From: Candidatus Fermentibacterota bacterium
GTDB taxonomy: Bacteria; JAFGKV01
DNA: 30,257 bases
Direction of reading: 5' to 3'
Assembly: GCA_030620115.1 (NCBI GenBank)
Contig: JAUXFG010000036.1
Location: 1 to 30,257 of the forward strand
Shown here one piece after another: positions 7,176 to 16,072 of this stretch. The notes beneath the pieces are model-generated. The model was not told where the DNA came from. It was given only the letters and a program-made list of their open reading frames with translations, and did not search any database. How positions within the stretch are numbered: the first letter of the stretch is position 1; each line of letters opens with the position of its first letter. Position numbers and translations under genes: made by a program.

Positions 7176-9176
7176 ATGAATCCAAGAACTCTCTCGGGCA
7201 AGATGAGGACTTGGATAGGCTTCGCGCTTCTTGTCGTGGCGCTGCATGCCGGCGTGCCTATGACCGCATTCGCGGCGAGGGAAGACGTAGATCACATGGA
7301 AAAGGTGAGGGAGATCCTCGTTTTTCTCGAGCGCGGAAGACCCCGGGACTTGTACCTTGCACGCAAGCGTGGTCAGGCGCTTGTTCGGAAATACCACGAA
7401 TGCGACGAGTGCCTTCGGGTTCTCGCCAGGGCGCTCAAGAGGAGCGGGATGTTCAGTGAGTCAGCGCGGTATTGGCGCAGGCTTCTCGAACGAAAACCTG
7501 AAGATTTTGAGGCGTTGCTGGCGTTGGCTGACTGGCGAACGGCAGACGGTATGCGCTATCTGAAGATGGAGAGCGGCCCTATCTCACTGTCACGGTTTGG
7601 AAAGCAGGATATCGAGTCAGCGCTGGAGTATCTGGAGCGCCTCCGTGCGACGCCGGATGGCAGGGAGGTGGCGCTTCTCCGGTTGGGGGAGCTGGCGCTC
7701 ATCCTGGAGAACTGGCCTGATGTTGTTCGCTACGCCGCCCCGATAGCGGATCCCTCATTTATTGCCAGGGCGCGAGCCCTTGAGGGAACTGCCTTGACGC
7801 GCCAAGGCGATCTGGAGGCGGCCAAAGATGAGTTCTCCCTTTTCCTTGAGGTTGCCTCTGATTCGATGCGACAACTCTACAATGACCCGATCGCCTTTTT
7901 CTCCTCGCGACATCTCCTGTTGGACGGGGATGTCGACAGCCTCGTAGCCGATCCGGCGGCCTGGGGGGACAAGGATCCTCGGCTTCTCACCGAGCTCAAC
8001 GAACGATTGCTGGAGCACTATGCGAGAGTCACCATGGCTTCGGTTCGGTGTGCCACGAAGCCGGGGGCTTGGGATGGGTGGCGTACCCAACCAGGGGTTC
8101 TGATGATCAGATACGGAGAGCCGTTGGCCGAAAGGAGGGTCCGTCCCGAAATGGGGGCGGATGGACGGGTGGTCTATGAGAAGCTCCAGTACCAGTACGC
8201 TCAGACTATGGTGAGCTTCGAGGATCCGACCCTGATGGGCCGCTTCCAGCTTGGCGGGGCGTTTTCCGATGATCCCTTTGCCTACGCCGAGGTAGCTCGG
8301 CAGATCGACCGTACCCGTGAGATCTATGATCCCCATATGGGCAGAGCGCCGCTGGAGATCTCCGTTGGCCTCTGGACTATCCCCCGGGGTGACCAGTCAC
8401 TTTTGGTGGCTGCTGCCGATATCCCCCGTGGTGAGCTGAGATTCACTGCGCAGTCGCATGGGGAACCCCAGGCGCTTGTTCGATTGGCCACACGTGTTGC
8501 CGAGCGGGGCAAGGAAGCCGGTGAGCTCATCTCGTCGGAGCATCTCCTTCAACCAGGCGATGCGCGGGGATGCATCACATCGCCGAGCTTGAGTCTTTCG
8601 TTTCTCGATACCCTTTCGCCCGGCATATGGCACCTCTCCATGGAACTGGAGGATGGAGTGTCAGAAAGATGGGCGCGGATAGACACCACGCTTCATCTTT
8701 TCGCGAAAGAAGGCAAGCCCCCGTTTCTCTTTGGGCCCATACCATGCTGGAAGGGCATATCTCCCACACCGCCAAAATCACTGCTGGAACATAGTGGCCT
8801 TCGTCCGACGTCGCTCCCGGTTGCCGCGGGGCGCGGTACTGTGGTGATGTATTTCGAGGTTCAGGGGCTCGCAAGAGATCGCTGGAATCACCATTATTGT
8901 GATCTCAGCTACTCCGTACAGCGCGTGGTCAGTCGCTCATGGCTTGGCCGGCTATTCCACCGGAGCGATGCCCCTGCCGTTACCGCCAACATCGAAACCC
9001 AAGGCTTCGGCTCGTCCCTCATTTCTCATTTTGAGCTGGAGCTGGAGAAGGCCAGTGCGGGCACGTATGAGCTCTTCCTGCAGTGCTTCGATGCCCTGAC
9101 GGGCAGGAGCGCCCATGGACGTCTTGAACTGGAGGTCTGTGGAGAGGAGGAAGGAGGGGGAGAGGGGGGGAATTGA
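7176..9176 (+). CDS. Secreted GWxTD-domain protein with a helical repeat N-terminal half
   Basis: About 666 residues. An ATG at 7167 and one at 7176 are both in frame; GGTGAG is too close to the first and well spaced for the second. The signal peptide runs to about AFAAREDV (hydrophobic GFALLVVALHAGVPMTAF). Residues about 40-250 are TPR-like helical pairs (RVLARALKRSGMFSESARYWRRLLERKPEDFEALLALADW). Around residues 290-370 lies a region like the GWxTD domain: DGWRTQPGVLMIRYGEP, then YQYAQTMVSFEDPTLMGRFQLGG. The GWxTD family is widespread in Gemmatimonadota, Eisenbacteria and relatives; its function is not established. The C-terminal part looks beta-rich. The gene ends in a purine-rich stretch next to repeat families D and A. 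Confidence 0.75.
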   Translation: MNPRTLSGKMRTWIGFALLVVALHAGVPMTAFAAREDVDHMEKVREILVFLERGRPRDLYLARKRGQALVRKYHECDECLRVLARALKRSGMFSESARYWRRLLERKPEDFEALLALADWRTADGMRYLKMESGPISLSRFGKQDIESALEYLERLRATPDGREVALLRLGELALILENWPDVVRYAAPIADPSFIARARALEGTALTRQGDLEAAKDEFSLFLEVASDSMRQLYNDPIAFFSSRHLLLDGDVDSLVADPAAWGDKDPRLLTELNERLLEHYARVTMASVRCATKPGAWDGWRTQPGVLMIRYGEPLAERRVRPEMGADGRVVYEKLQYQYAQTMVSFEDPTLMGRFQLGGAFSDDPFAYAEVARQIDRTREIYDPHMGRAPLEISVGLWTIPRGDQSLLVAAADIPRGELRFTAQSHGEPQALVRLATRVAERGKEAGELISSEHLLQPGDARGCITSPSLSLSFLDTLSPGIWHLSMELEDGVSERWARIDTTLHLFAKEGKPPFLFGPIPCWKGISPTPPKSLLEHSGLRPTSLPVAAGRGTVVMYFEVQGLARDRWNHHYCDLSYSVQRVVSRSWLGRLFHRSDAPAVTANIETQGFGSSLISHFELELEKASAGTYELFLQCFDALTGRSAHGRLELEVCGEEEGGGEGGN

Positions 9177-9216
9177 ACATCGAACATCGAACATTCAACA
9201 CTCAACATCGAAGTGA
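9174..9216. repeat. Family D short-period repeat (GAACATCGAACATTCAAC)
   Basis: A degenerate tandem of about 9-10 bp units (AACATCGAAC/AACATTCAAC) begins at the stop codon of the preceding gene. Similar stretches occur at 15221-15254 and 17771-17813, each followed by GTCGAA or ATCGAA and often GAGGATGA. Confidence 0.8.
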
Positions 9217-9235
9217 GGATGACGGAGGGAGGATG

Positions 9236-9350
9236 TAGGAGAGATTCTTCGCTCCTATCGGTCGCTCAGAATGACAGTGGTAGCGTGCAGAAGTAGGTGG
9301 CAGTACGTGTCATTCTGAGGGAGCGAAGCGACCGAAGAATCTGGGGGGGG
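9236..9350. repeat. Family A inverted pair (copy A3)
   Basis: Left unit 9236-9275 and right unit 9307-9350 are near reverse complements. The right unit ends one base before the 3' end of the minus-strand gene at 9352, so it may form part of that transcript's end. Confidence 0.88.
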
Positions 9351-9351
9351 T

Positions 9352-9726
9352 CTATTGGTTGGGTGTGGTGCTCTCGAGCATACGCCGGATTTCTTTGATC
9401 TGCTGGTGGAGTTGCTGCAATGAAACAAGCCGGTCACGGTGGATCTGCAATGATTCGCGGATGGGTTCGGGATCGTCGGGAATGGGGAGGATGTGTGAGC
9501 CGAGAAGCGTGTACGCCTTTGATACCAAAGAATGGGTACCCGGCTCATCAGGCCAGCAGAGCGAATAGGCAAGTTCTATCTCCAGCTCACGAATAAAGCA
9601 GGTTTCCTCCTTCAATGCGTCGCTGATCTTGTCCTCCAATCTCTGCAGTGCCCTATTCCGCAATTCATGCGGCAGGTCGGCCGAGCGCCATCGATGGAGC
9701 TCTCGATGCATATCTATCGACTCCAT
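9352..9726 (-). CDS. Small helical protein of unknown function
   Basis: 124 residues. An ATG at 9726 (reverse strand) is preceded by GGAGG with 7 bases spacing, one of the best ribosome sites in the window, so I use it over the longer open frame that continues to 9987. That upstream extension would translate a GATCGG/CATCGG simple repeat into an Arg-Ser/Cys run and is not credible coding. The protein is predicted mostly helical with charged heptad-like runs (LRNRALQRLEDKISDALKEE and LHQQIKEIRRMLES at the C-terminus). It has no signal peptide. Size and helicity recall small four-helix-bundle proteins, but I see no diagnostic motif. It is the only minus-strand gene in the first 27 kb. Confidence 0.65.
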   Translation of the reverse strand: MESIDMHRELHRWRSADLPHELRNRALQRLEDKISDALKEETCFIRELEIELAYSLCWPDEPGTHSLVSKAYTLLGSHILPIPDDPEPIRESLQIHRDRLVSLQQLHQQIKEIRRMLESTTPNQ

Positions 9727-10434
9727 GTTCTTTCCTCCGTCTCGTGTGTCGGTTATTCTTTCTCCTCCACAATATCCTCGGGATCGGCATCGGGATCGGC
9801 ATCGGGATCGGAATCGCGATCGGCATCGGAATAAGCCGGCCCGTGGTTCGCCTTCATCAGACATCCAGGCTCTTGTGACCGAAAACCATGTGATCACATC
9901 TCGATTCGATTTCGATTCCGATAGCGATCCCGATCCCGATGAAGGAGGAGGATATTCTTGCCAAGGATGCCGTCCCGCACTTCTCACCGGGTTTCGTCGC
10001 GAGAGGGTCGAGATGTATCCTTGCTGTCAGGTCTTGTTTGGGCGTCGCTCCGGTGGTTGACGTTAGTCGTCAATTCGATCTTGCACACCATGCATCGTAT
10101 GGTTAAGCTGCTCCACTCCAATAATGCAAGTATGGAGGAATCGGGAAGAAAAGCGAACCACAGATTACACAGATTGGGAGAGGAGATTGGGAGAAGGATT
10201 TGGGGGATGGGAGAAGAGAGCGTTCAGCGTTCAGATGATGGAACTTGGATGTAGGAGAGATTCTTCGCTCCTTGGAGTCGATCAGAATGACAGTGGTAGT
10301 GCGTAAATGGATGTGAGCATGTGTGTCATTCTGAGGAAGCGGAGCGACTGAAGAATCTGGGTGGGGGATGGGAAGCGTTCAGATGAGGATGATGGAGGGC
10401 CATCGCGCCTTATTTGATACAGAGAGGTTTTGGA
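9727..10434. repeat. Gene-free gap packed with repeat fragments
   Basis: From left to right this 708-bp gap contains: a GATCGG/CATCGG simple repeat (9779-9834) whose reverse-complement type (GCGATCCCGATCCCGAT) recurs at 9925-9941; a left-end fragment of family C (9974-10003); a family E stretch (AACCACAGATTACACAG, 10156-10192); a GCGTTCAGCGTTCAGATGATGG block (10222-10243); a family A inverted pair (10253-10368); and a fragment of the family B start (GATGATGGAGGGCCAT, about 10387-10402). The thrS RBS follows directly. No gene or clear sigma70 promoter was found. Confidence 0.75.
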
Positions 10435-12246
10435 ATGATGAAGAGAAGAGAGATGCCTGAGTCGCTTAAGCGGATTCGGCACTCACTTGCGCATATACTG
10501 GCTGAGGCAGTGTTAGAGATACGTCCCAAAGCACAGCTGGGATTCGGGCCGGCCACTGATACCGGGTTCTTTTATGATTTTCTCCTGGAGGAGCCGATAG
10601 GGGCAGATGAGCTCCCGGCCATAGAAGAGCGAATGAGGGAGATCATCAAGAAGGGCATCTCTTTCGAACGCCAGGAGTTTTCACCTGAGGAGGCCGTGGC
10701 GCTGCTGGAGGAACGCAGTGAGCAGCTCAAGATAGAGTACTGCAAGGATCTTGTGGAGGTTCAGGGCCAGACCTCGCTGAGCTTCTATCAATCGGGGAGC
10801 TTTTTGGATATGTGTGAGGGGCCGCATGTTGAGAAGAGCTCGCAGATCCGTACGAATGCCTTCTCGTTGGACAGCGTGGCCGGGGCATACTGGCGGGGAG
10901 ACGAATCACGGCCTATGCTCACCAGGATCTATGGCCTGGCCTTCGAAAACAGTAAGGAGCTCCGGGAGTTCAAGAGGCTCCGGGAGCTTGCGAAACAGCG
11001 AGATCATCGGAAGCTTGGTCGAGAGCTGGAGCTCTTCTTTATCTCCGACCAGGTCGGTCCCGGCCTGCCGCTCTGGCTGCCAAATGGCGCCGTGCTCATC
11101 GAGGAGATCGAGAAGCTCGCCAAGGAGATGGAGTTCCGCTATGGCTATGTGCGTGTCGTCACACCGGAGATCACCAAAGGCGCACTCTACAAGACCAGCG
11201 GCCATCTCCCCTACTACAAGGACAGCATGTTCCCCCCCATGAAACTGGAGGGTGAGGATGACTACTATCTGAGGCCCATGAACTGCCCGCACCATCATAT
11301 GATCTACGCGTCACGTCCTCGCAGCTATCGAGAACTCCCCCTGCGGTTGGCGGAATATGGGCACGTCTACCGGTATGAGAAATCCGGCGAGCTGGCTGGG
11401 TTGCTGAGAGTACGCAGCATGAATATGAATGATTCGCACATGTACTGCATGCCCGATCAGGTGAAGGGTGAATTCTTGCGCGTGCTCGAGCTTCACAAGT
11501 TCTACTATGATCTATTTCGCATCGAAGACTACTGGGTACGGCTCTCGTTGCACGATTCGGATTCGTGGAAGTTCGCCGGGAATGCCGAAACGTGGGCACG
11601 AACAGAGGCCATGGCGCGGGAGGCCTTGGAGGAATCGGGGTTCCCCTTTGACGAGGTTGCAGGCGAAGCCGCGTTCTATGGACCAAAGGTTGATCATCAG
11701 ATGAGCAATGTTGTTGGTCGTGAAGAGACCGTGTCAACGACTCAGCTTGATCTCGTCATGCCTGAACGCTTCAATCTTACCTATATCGGCCCTGATGGGA
11801 AGGAACATCGCCCCGTCATCATCCATCGTGCGCCGCTTAGCACGCACGAGCGATTCATCGCCTTTCTCATAGAGCATCTTGGCGGCGCTTTCCCCACATG
11901 GCTTGCACCAGTGCAGATACGTGTGTTCCCTGTAGGTGCGGATCAAGAGGAGTACGCAGCCAACGTGGTGGAGACATTTCGTGACAAACTGCTAAGGGCA
12001 GAGCTCGACACCACATCCGAGAGCCTGAACAAGCGCATACGGAACGCTGAGCTTGCCAAGATCCCGAATATGCTCATCCTGGGGGCGCGTGAGCAGGAGA
12101 ATGGCACGATCACATGGAGACGTAAGGCCGTGAAGGCGCAAGCAACGCTTCCCGTGGAAGAATTCGAGAGAATCGTGTTGGATCTACGAGATCGACGGAC
12201 CATGGACAATTTTGCGGATGTGAAGGTTCCTGGTTTTGCTGAGTAG
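10435..12246 (+). CDS. thrS: Threonyl-tRNA synthetase lacking the N-terminal TGS domain
   Basis: About 603 residues; charges tRNA-Thr in the cytosol. AGAGG precedes the ATG at 10435; a TTG at 10414 is also in frame but lacks this spacing. The protein starts almost directly in the editing domain: HSLAH (H16, H20) and CEGPH (C127, H131) give the HxxxH/CxxxH zinc-type site that clears Ser-tRNA. The usual 60-residue TGS domain is absent. In the catalytic core the zinc ligands are present: C284 in PMNCPHH, H335 and H464 in IHRAP. Motif 2 reads RSMNMNDSH where E. coli has RGFTQDDAH, so the loop is divergent. The anticodon-binding domain (WLAPVQIRVFPVG ... IPNMLILGAREQENG) is complete. It heads a run of four closely packed genes. 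Confidence 0.95.
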   Translation: MMKRREMPESLKRIRHSLAHILAEAVLEIRPKAQLGFGPATDTGFFYDFLLEEPIGADELPAIEERMREIIKKGISFERQEFSPEEAVALLEERSEQLKIEYCKDLVEVQGQTSLSFYQSGSFLDMCEGPHVEKSSQIRTNAFSLDSVAGAYWRGDESRPMLTRIYGLAFENSKELREFKRLRELAKQRDHRKLGRELELFFISDQVGPGLPLWLPNGAVLIEEIEKLAKEMEFRYGYVRVVTPEITKGALYKTSGHLPYYKDSMFPPMKLEGEDDYYLRPMNCPHHHMIYASRPRSYRELPLRLAEYGHVYRYEKSGELAGLLRVRSMNMNDSHMYCMPDQVKGEFLRVLELHKFYYDLFRIEDYWVRLSLHDSDSWKFAGNAETWARTEAMAREALEESGFPFDEVAGEAAFYGPKVDHQMSNVVGREETVSTTQLDLVMPERFNLTYIGPDGKEHRPVIIHRAPLSTHERFIAFLIEHLGGAFPTWLAPVQIRVFPVGADQEEYAANVVETFRDKLLRAELDTTSESLNKRIRNAELAKIPNMLILGAREQENGTITWRRKAVKAQATLPVEEFERIVLDLRDRRTMDNFADVKVPGFAE

Positions 12247-12250
12247 ACAG

Positions 12251-13153
12251 ATGTTCACTCCGATGCGAGGGCTTGCTTTTCTGGGAGTCGTTTTCCTTCT
12301 CCTCGGCTCCGAAGAAGCCACTGATTTCTCGACCTCGCCTGCGGACACCTCATTGGAGGCAGATTCCACTGCAGCGACCGATACGGTCACGGTTGAGTCT
12401 ATGGAGAGCGTGGCTGATTCCTCTGTGACCAAGGGCCTGTCGTGTCCGGGGAGACCTGATTCGCTGGTCAATCGAGCCTTCGGGCTGGGTGAGAGGCTCG
12501 TATTCAAGATCAAATACGCGGGAATCACCGCGGGCATTAGTACCATTGAGGTTGCAGATACCGTACGATTGGACGGCCACCTCTGCTATCGAATCGATAA
12601 TAGGACACAGTCCTCTAAAACCTTCAGCGTATTCTATAAAGTTGATGACCGGACGAGCGCGTGGATGGATGTAGAGGAGTTCGTGAGCCGGGGGTTCGAG
12701 AAGCATCTCAGGGAGGGAGATTACAAGAAGGACACAGAGGTGTGGTTCGATCAGGAGCATCAGATAGCTCGCTACCCCCTGAAGGATGAGCAGGTCGAGG
12801 TTCCCCCCTGCGTGATGGATGTATTCTCCGCGCTGTTCTATGTACGACTGTTGCCGTTGGATGTGGGTATGGAGGTCGAGTTCGACAACCATGACAATAA
12901 GAAGACATATCCGCTGGTGGTGAAAGTTCTTAAGCGAGAGTTGATCAAGGTCGAGGCCGGCGCTTTCCGGTGCCTCAAAGTTCAGCCGCTTTTGAGAACC
13001 CCAGGTCTATTCAAGCACGAAGGCAAGCTCTGGGTATGGTTGACTGATGACGCTTCGCACATGCCCGTTCTCATGAAGAGCAAGGTAGCCGTTGGTTCAG
13101 TCAATGCCGAACTGGCTGAGTTCTCACGAGGGAAGCTCCTGCACGATGGCTGA
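12251..13153 (+). CDS. DUF3108-type exported protein
   Basis: About 300 residues. The ATG at 12251 lies 4 bases after the thrS stop; a second ATG at 12263 (MRGLAFLG) is also possible and neither has a strong RBS, so translation may be coupled to thrS. A signal peptide (RGLAFLGVVFLLLG) is followed by a low-complexity Ser/Thr/Asp linker (residues about 20-60). The rest matches the DUF3108 pattern: LGERLVFKIKYAGITAGISTIEV near the start of the domain, YKVDDRTSAWMD, and KHEGKLWVWLTDDASHMPVLMK near the end. The family is periplasmic, beta-rich and of unknown function, often beside envelope genes. It overlaps the next gene by 8 bases. Confidence 0.85.
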   Translation: MFTPMRGLAFLGVVFLLLGSEEATDFSTSPADTSLEADSTAATDTVTVESMESVADSSVTKGLSCPGRPDSLVNRAFGLGERLVFKIKYAGITAGISTIEVADTVRLDGHLCYRIDNRTQSSKTFSVFYKVDDRTSAWMDVEEFVSRGFEKHLREGDYKKDTEVWFDQEHQIARYPLKDEQVEVPPCVMDVFSALFYVRLLPLDVGMEVEFDNHDNKKTYPLVVKVLKRELIKVEAGAFRCLKVQPLLRTPGLFKHEGKLWVWLTDDASHMPVLMKSKVAVGSVNAELAEFSRGKLLHDG

Positions 13154-14096
13154 TCTCGACTTCAGTAAGATAAGGACCCACTCGCTCCACGGCGCCCACC
13201 GAACGGTCCATCGTCATCAGTATGCCAAGGCCATGGAGCCAGGGGCCACGGTTGCGCAGTATATCGAGTCGCTTCCCAAGGTTTTGGCGGTAAAGGACCT
13301 CACTGCCTTGGCTATTGCCATTGTCGAGGCCAGGCGACGAAACCGGCCGGTGCTCCTTCAATTCGGAGGGCATGTGATAAAATGCGGTCTTGGTCCACTG
13401 ATCATCGATCTTCTCTCAAGAGGATGGGTGACGGCACTTGCAGTGAATGGTTCAGTTGCCATCCATGACCTGGAATTCGCCATGGTGGGGGCCACCTCAG
13501 AGGATGTCGCCGGCAATCTGGAGCGTGGCGATTTCGGCATGGCGCAGGAAACGGCGTCCTTCATGAATCGAGCGGCGGTGGCGGGAAGATCAAAGGGGTT
13601 TGGTTTGGCGCTGGGTGAGCTCATGGAGAAAGAGAAGCTAACCTATGCCCATGAGAGCGTGATCGCTGCTGCAGTACGGATGGAGCGCCGAATAACGGTA
13701 CATGTTGCCATTGGGACAGATGTGGTGCACCAGCATGACGGAGTGGACGGCGCCGCGCTTGGCGCGGCGACATTGGCTGATTTTCAGGCCTATTGTGGGG
13801 TGGTGGCCGATCTCGACGGTGGCGGAGTTGTGGTGAATGTCGGCTCTGCGGTGATACTGCCGGAGGTATTTCTCAAAGCGGTATCAGTATCCCGAAACCT
13901 CGGCTACAAGGTGCAAGATTTCACCGCAGCCAATCTCGATATGATCAGGCACTATAGGCCCTCCACGAATGTGATCGGGAGACCGGTCCAAACCAGAGGA
14001 AGAGGCATCAACATTACCGGGCATCATGAGCTGGTATTCCCACTGCTCCACCTCATGATTCTTCACTATTCCACGCACGTGCAGAGCGGAGGCTGA
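13146..14096 (+). CDS. Conserved protein distantly resembling deoxyhypusine synthase
   Basis: 316 residues from ATG 13146, which overlaps the previous stop codon (ATGGCTGA) and has GAGGGAAG upstream. The fold-level resemblance to deoxyhypusine synthase is in the order of blocks: GGHVIKCGLGPLIIDLLSRG, then ALAVNGSVAIHDLE, then ITVHVAIGTDVVH, then GGGVVVNVGSAVILPEVFLKA. The NAD-binding type Rossmann layout fits, but the catalytic WGK lysine motif of true deoxyhypusine synthase is not present at the expected C-terminal place, and bacteria lack eIF5A. I therefore give no enzyme activity. The placement between an exported protein and a GDP-mannose enzyme, with one-base spacing to the latter, suggests an envelope or nucleotide-sugar link (inference). 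Family assignment is moderate. Confidence 0.6.
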   Translation: MADLDFSKIRTHSLHGAHRTVHRHQYAKAMEPGATVAQYIESLPKVLAVKDLTALAIAIVEARRRNRPVLLQFGGHVIKCGLGPLIIDLLSRGWVTALAVNGSVAIHDLEFAMVGATSEDVAGNLERGDFGMAQETASFMNRAAVAGRSKGFGLALGELMEKEKLTYAHESVIAAAVRMERRITVHVAIGTDVVHQHDGVDGAALGAATLADFQAYCGVVADLDGGGVVVNVGSAVILPEVFLKAVSVSRNLGYKVQDFTAANLDMIRHYRPSTNVIGRPVQTRGRGINITGHHELVFPLLHLMILHYSTHVQSGG

Positions 14097-14097
14097 G

Positions 14098-15174
14098 ATG
14101 TTCTATGGCGTGATTCTTTCGGGAGGCAGGGGAGAGCGGCTTTGGCCTGTCAATCGGTGGGACTACCCGAAGCATCTTCTGGCGCCGATTGATGGGGAGT
14201 CCATGCTTGAGAAGAGCATCAGGCGCATCGAGTCTTTAGTGGCGCCCAAGCATGTGATTATTGTCACGCATCAGAATTTCGCCGGCGCCATCAAGGAGCA
14301 TCTCCATGGAAGACTGGAAGTGGGGGATCTCATTGTTGAGCCTGAAGGGAAGAACACCGCGGTGGCGATCGGGTTGGCCGCGCTGAAGCTCCTCAAGCAA
14401 AATCCCAATGCCATCATGTTTGTGCTTCCGGCTGATCACCATGTGGGCGAAGAGGATAGATGGCTTCAGGCCTTGCGAACCGCCGCACGGCTTACGTTGG
14501 AAGGGGACAATTTTGTCACCATTGGCGTGAACCCGACTCGCCCGGAGCCAAGCTATGGCTATATCGAGATGGGGAAGCCGCTGGTCGATCAGTATGAAGT
14601 TCCCGTGTTCAGGATGGCAGGATTCAAGGAGAAGCCGACCAAGGAGGAAGCGGTCGCTTTTTTGGCCCGTGGCAAGTACCTCTGGAACAGCGGGATGTAC
14701 GTATGGAGAGCCGACAGCTTGATGGACGCTCTCAAACAGCACATGCCGGAACTTCACGGAGGGCTGATGGCCATTGCCGATGACCTTGGGACCGAGAGAG
14801 AGTTGGATGCGCTTCGAGGACTCTATACACGCATCGGCAATGTGTCGATAGACTACGGAATCATGGAGAAGGTCAAGGGAGTTCTTGTGATCCGTGGGAG
14901 CTTTCTGTGGGAGGATTTCGCCGATTGGGAGACCGTGGCCCGGGTCCAGGCCGGAGATGCACAGGGGAACGTGACGAGGGGTACTACCGTGACGCTGGAT
15001 TCACACAGCAATCTTGTCTGGTGCGAGGATGGTGTTGTGGCGACCCTGGGAGTTCAGGATCTCATTGTGGTGAAAAAACAAAACGCTGTCCTGGTCTGCC
15101 GCCGAAACAGGGCAGAGGATGTGAAAAATGTGGTGGCGGAGTTGAGAGAGAAGGGACTGAGCGAGTTGGCGTGA
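14098..15174 (+). CDS. manC: Mannose-1-phosphate guanylyltransferase
   Basis: 358 residues, the length of the single-domain form without a fused phosphomannose isomerase. It makes GDP-mannose from GTP and mannose-1-phosphate in the cytosol, for surface glycans. The nucleotide-binding signature GGRGERLWP is at residues 9-17, followed by YPKHLL. Further family landmarks are LPADHHV (metal Asp), PSYGYIE, FKEKPT, YLWNSGMYVW, DYGIMEK and WEDFADWE. The ATG is one base after the previous stop codon, with GCGGAGG at the right distance. It ends the thrS-led run. The symbol is by family; cpsB and manA-type names are also used. Confidence 0.93.
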   Translation: MFYGVILSGGRGERLWPVNRWDYPKHLLAPIDGESMLEKSIRRIESLVAPKHVIIVTHQNFAGAIKEHLHGRLEVGDLIVEPEGKNTAVAIGLAALKLLKQNPNAIMFVLPADHHVGEEDRWLQALRTAARLTLEGDNFVTIGVNPTRPEPSYGYIEMGKPLVDQYEVPVFRMAGFKEKPTKEEAVAFLARGKYLWNSGMYVWRADSLMDALKQHMPELHGGLMAIADDLGTERELDALRGLYTRIGNVSIDYGIMEKVKGVLVIRGSFLWEDFADWETVARVQAGDAQGNVTRGTTVTLDSHSNLVWCEDGVVATLGVQDLIVVKKQNAVLVCRRNRAEDVKNVVAELREKGLSELA

Positions 15175-15700
15175 GGGGAAACGCTGGAATGGGGGGATGG
15201 GGACTGGGAGATTTGGGGAAATGAACATCGAACATTCAACATACAACGTCGAAGTATCGAATGAGGGATTGAGGGGGAAGAATCTGGAATCTGACAATCT
15301 ATAATCTGCCAATCTTGGTTGGGGATGGGAGAAGGAAGCGTTCAGGGTTCAGCGTTGAGATGAAAGAACGAGGAGAAAGGAGAGATTCTTCGCTCCTGTG
15401 GATCGCTCAGAATGACAGGGGTGGTTTGGGTTGGGCGTCTCTGCACACGTGTCATTCTGAGGGAGCGGAGCGACTGAAGAATCTGGGTGGGGGGGAATGG
15501 GGAGAAGAGAGCGTTCAGCGTTGAGATGATGGAACGAGGAACAGAGAGAAATCTCCACTAAATCTATGGATTTACTAGAGATTTCCGAAACCACAGATTA
15601 CACAGATTGGGAGAGGAGATTGGGGGATTGATTGGGAGATTGAACATCGGATGGAAGAGTGGGGAATGGGAAGCTGACAGATGACCCTAGGGAGGAGACC
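15175..15700. repeat. Gene-free gap with repeat mosaic
   Basis: In order: a family D stretch (15221-15254); AATCT-type short tandem (AATCTGGAATCTGACAATC, about 15279-15315); GCGTTCAGGGTTCAGCG block (15331-15357); a family A inverted pair (15379-15494); another GCGTTCAGCG block (15512-15530); a 38-base imperfect hairpin (15548-15585); and a family E stretch (15588-15625). The order family A, TTCAGCG block, family E partly repeats the arrangement seen at 10156-10368. No coding sequence is credible here. Confidence 0.75.
15548..15585. repeat. Imperfect hairpin of 8+6 bp
   Basis: GAAATCTC-CAC-TAAATC, loop TATG, then GATTTA-CTA-GAGATTTC. The arms pair except for a symmetrical 3x3 internal mismatch. 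It sits immediately upstream of the family E repeat. Confidence 0.6.
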
Positions 15701-16072
15701 ATGAAAGGAGAGCGGATGGGCGGGATAGTGGTACGGATTATCCTGAATGGCGTGGCGCTCTATGTTGCCGCCAACATCGTTCCAGGGATACGGTTCACGG
15801 GGAATCTCGGGGATTTGCTCATCGCCGGGCTTCTCTTCGGCGCCATGAATGCGGTGATCAAACCCCTCTTGCTCATTCTCTCGTTTCCTTTGCTCATCGT
15901 CTCCTTGGGGCTGTTCTACTTCGTGGTCAATGCCATCATTCTGCTTCTCTTGGCAGGCCTTATGCCCACACTCTCCATCAGCGGTCTCTGGGCCGGCCTC
16001 GTGGGGAGCCTGGTCATCAGCGTGACGAACATCCTGCTCCACTGGGCCCTAAGGAATAACTCCCCATCTTGA
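15701..16072 (+). CDS. Small integral membrane protein, phage holin family 4 type
   Basis: 123 residues from the ATG at 15701, preceded by GGGAGGAG. Four hydrophobic segments are visible: IVVRIILNGVALYVAANIVPG, DLLIAGLLFGAMNAVIKP, LLLILSFPLLIVSLGLFYFVVNAIILLLLAGLMP and LWAGLVGSLVISVTNILLHWAL. The pattern of a GIRF motif after helix 1 and NAVIKPLL before the long central hydrophobic stretch is that of the PF04020 family, named after holins but common in bacterial chromosomes with no lysis role shown. No phage genes are nearby. Its stop codon TGA lies in the CTTGATATC that begins a family B repeat, so the last codons may have been remodelled by the insertion. Confidence 0.85.
   Translation: MKGERMGGIVVRIILNGVALYVAANIVPGIRFTGNLGDLLIAGLLFGAMNAVIKPLLLILSFPLLIVSLGLFYFVVNAIILLLLAGLMPTLSISGLWAGLVGSLVISVTNILLHWALRNNSPS

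Noticed and set aside
9727-9987. N-terminal extension of the minus-strand gene at 9352
   Set aside because: It would translate the GATCGG repeat into an Arg/Ser/Cys run; the internal ATG at 9726 has a perfect GGAGG.
15701-16072. Prophage holin
   Set aside because: The family name is historical; there are no lysis or phage genes around and the family is common in chromosomes.
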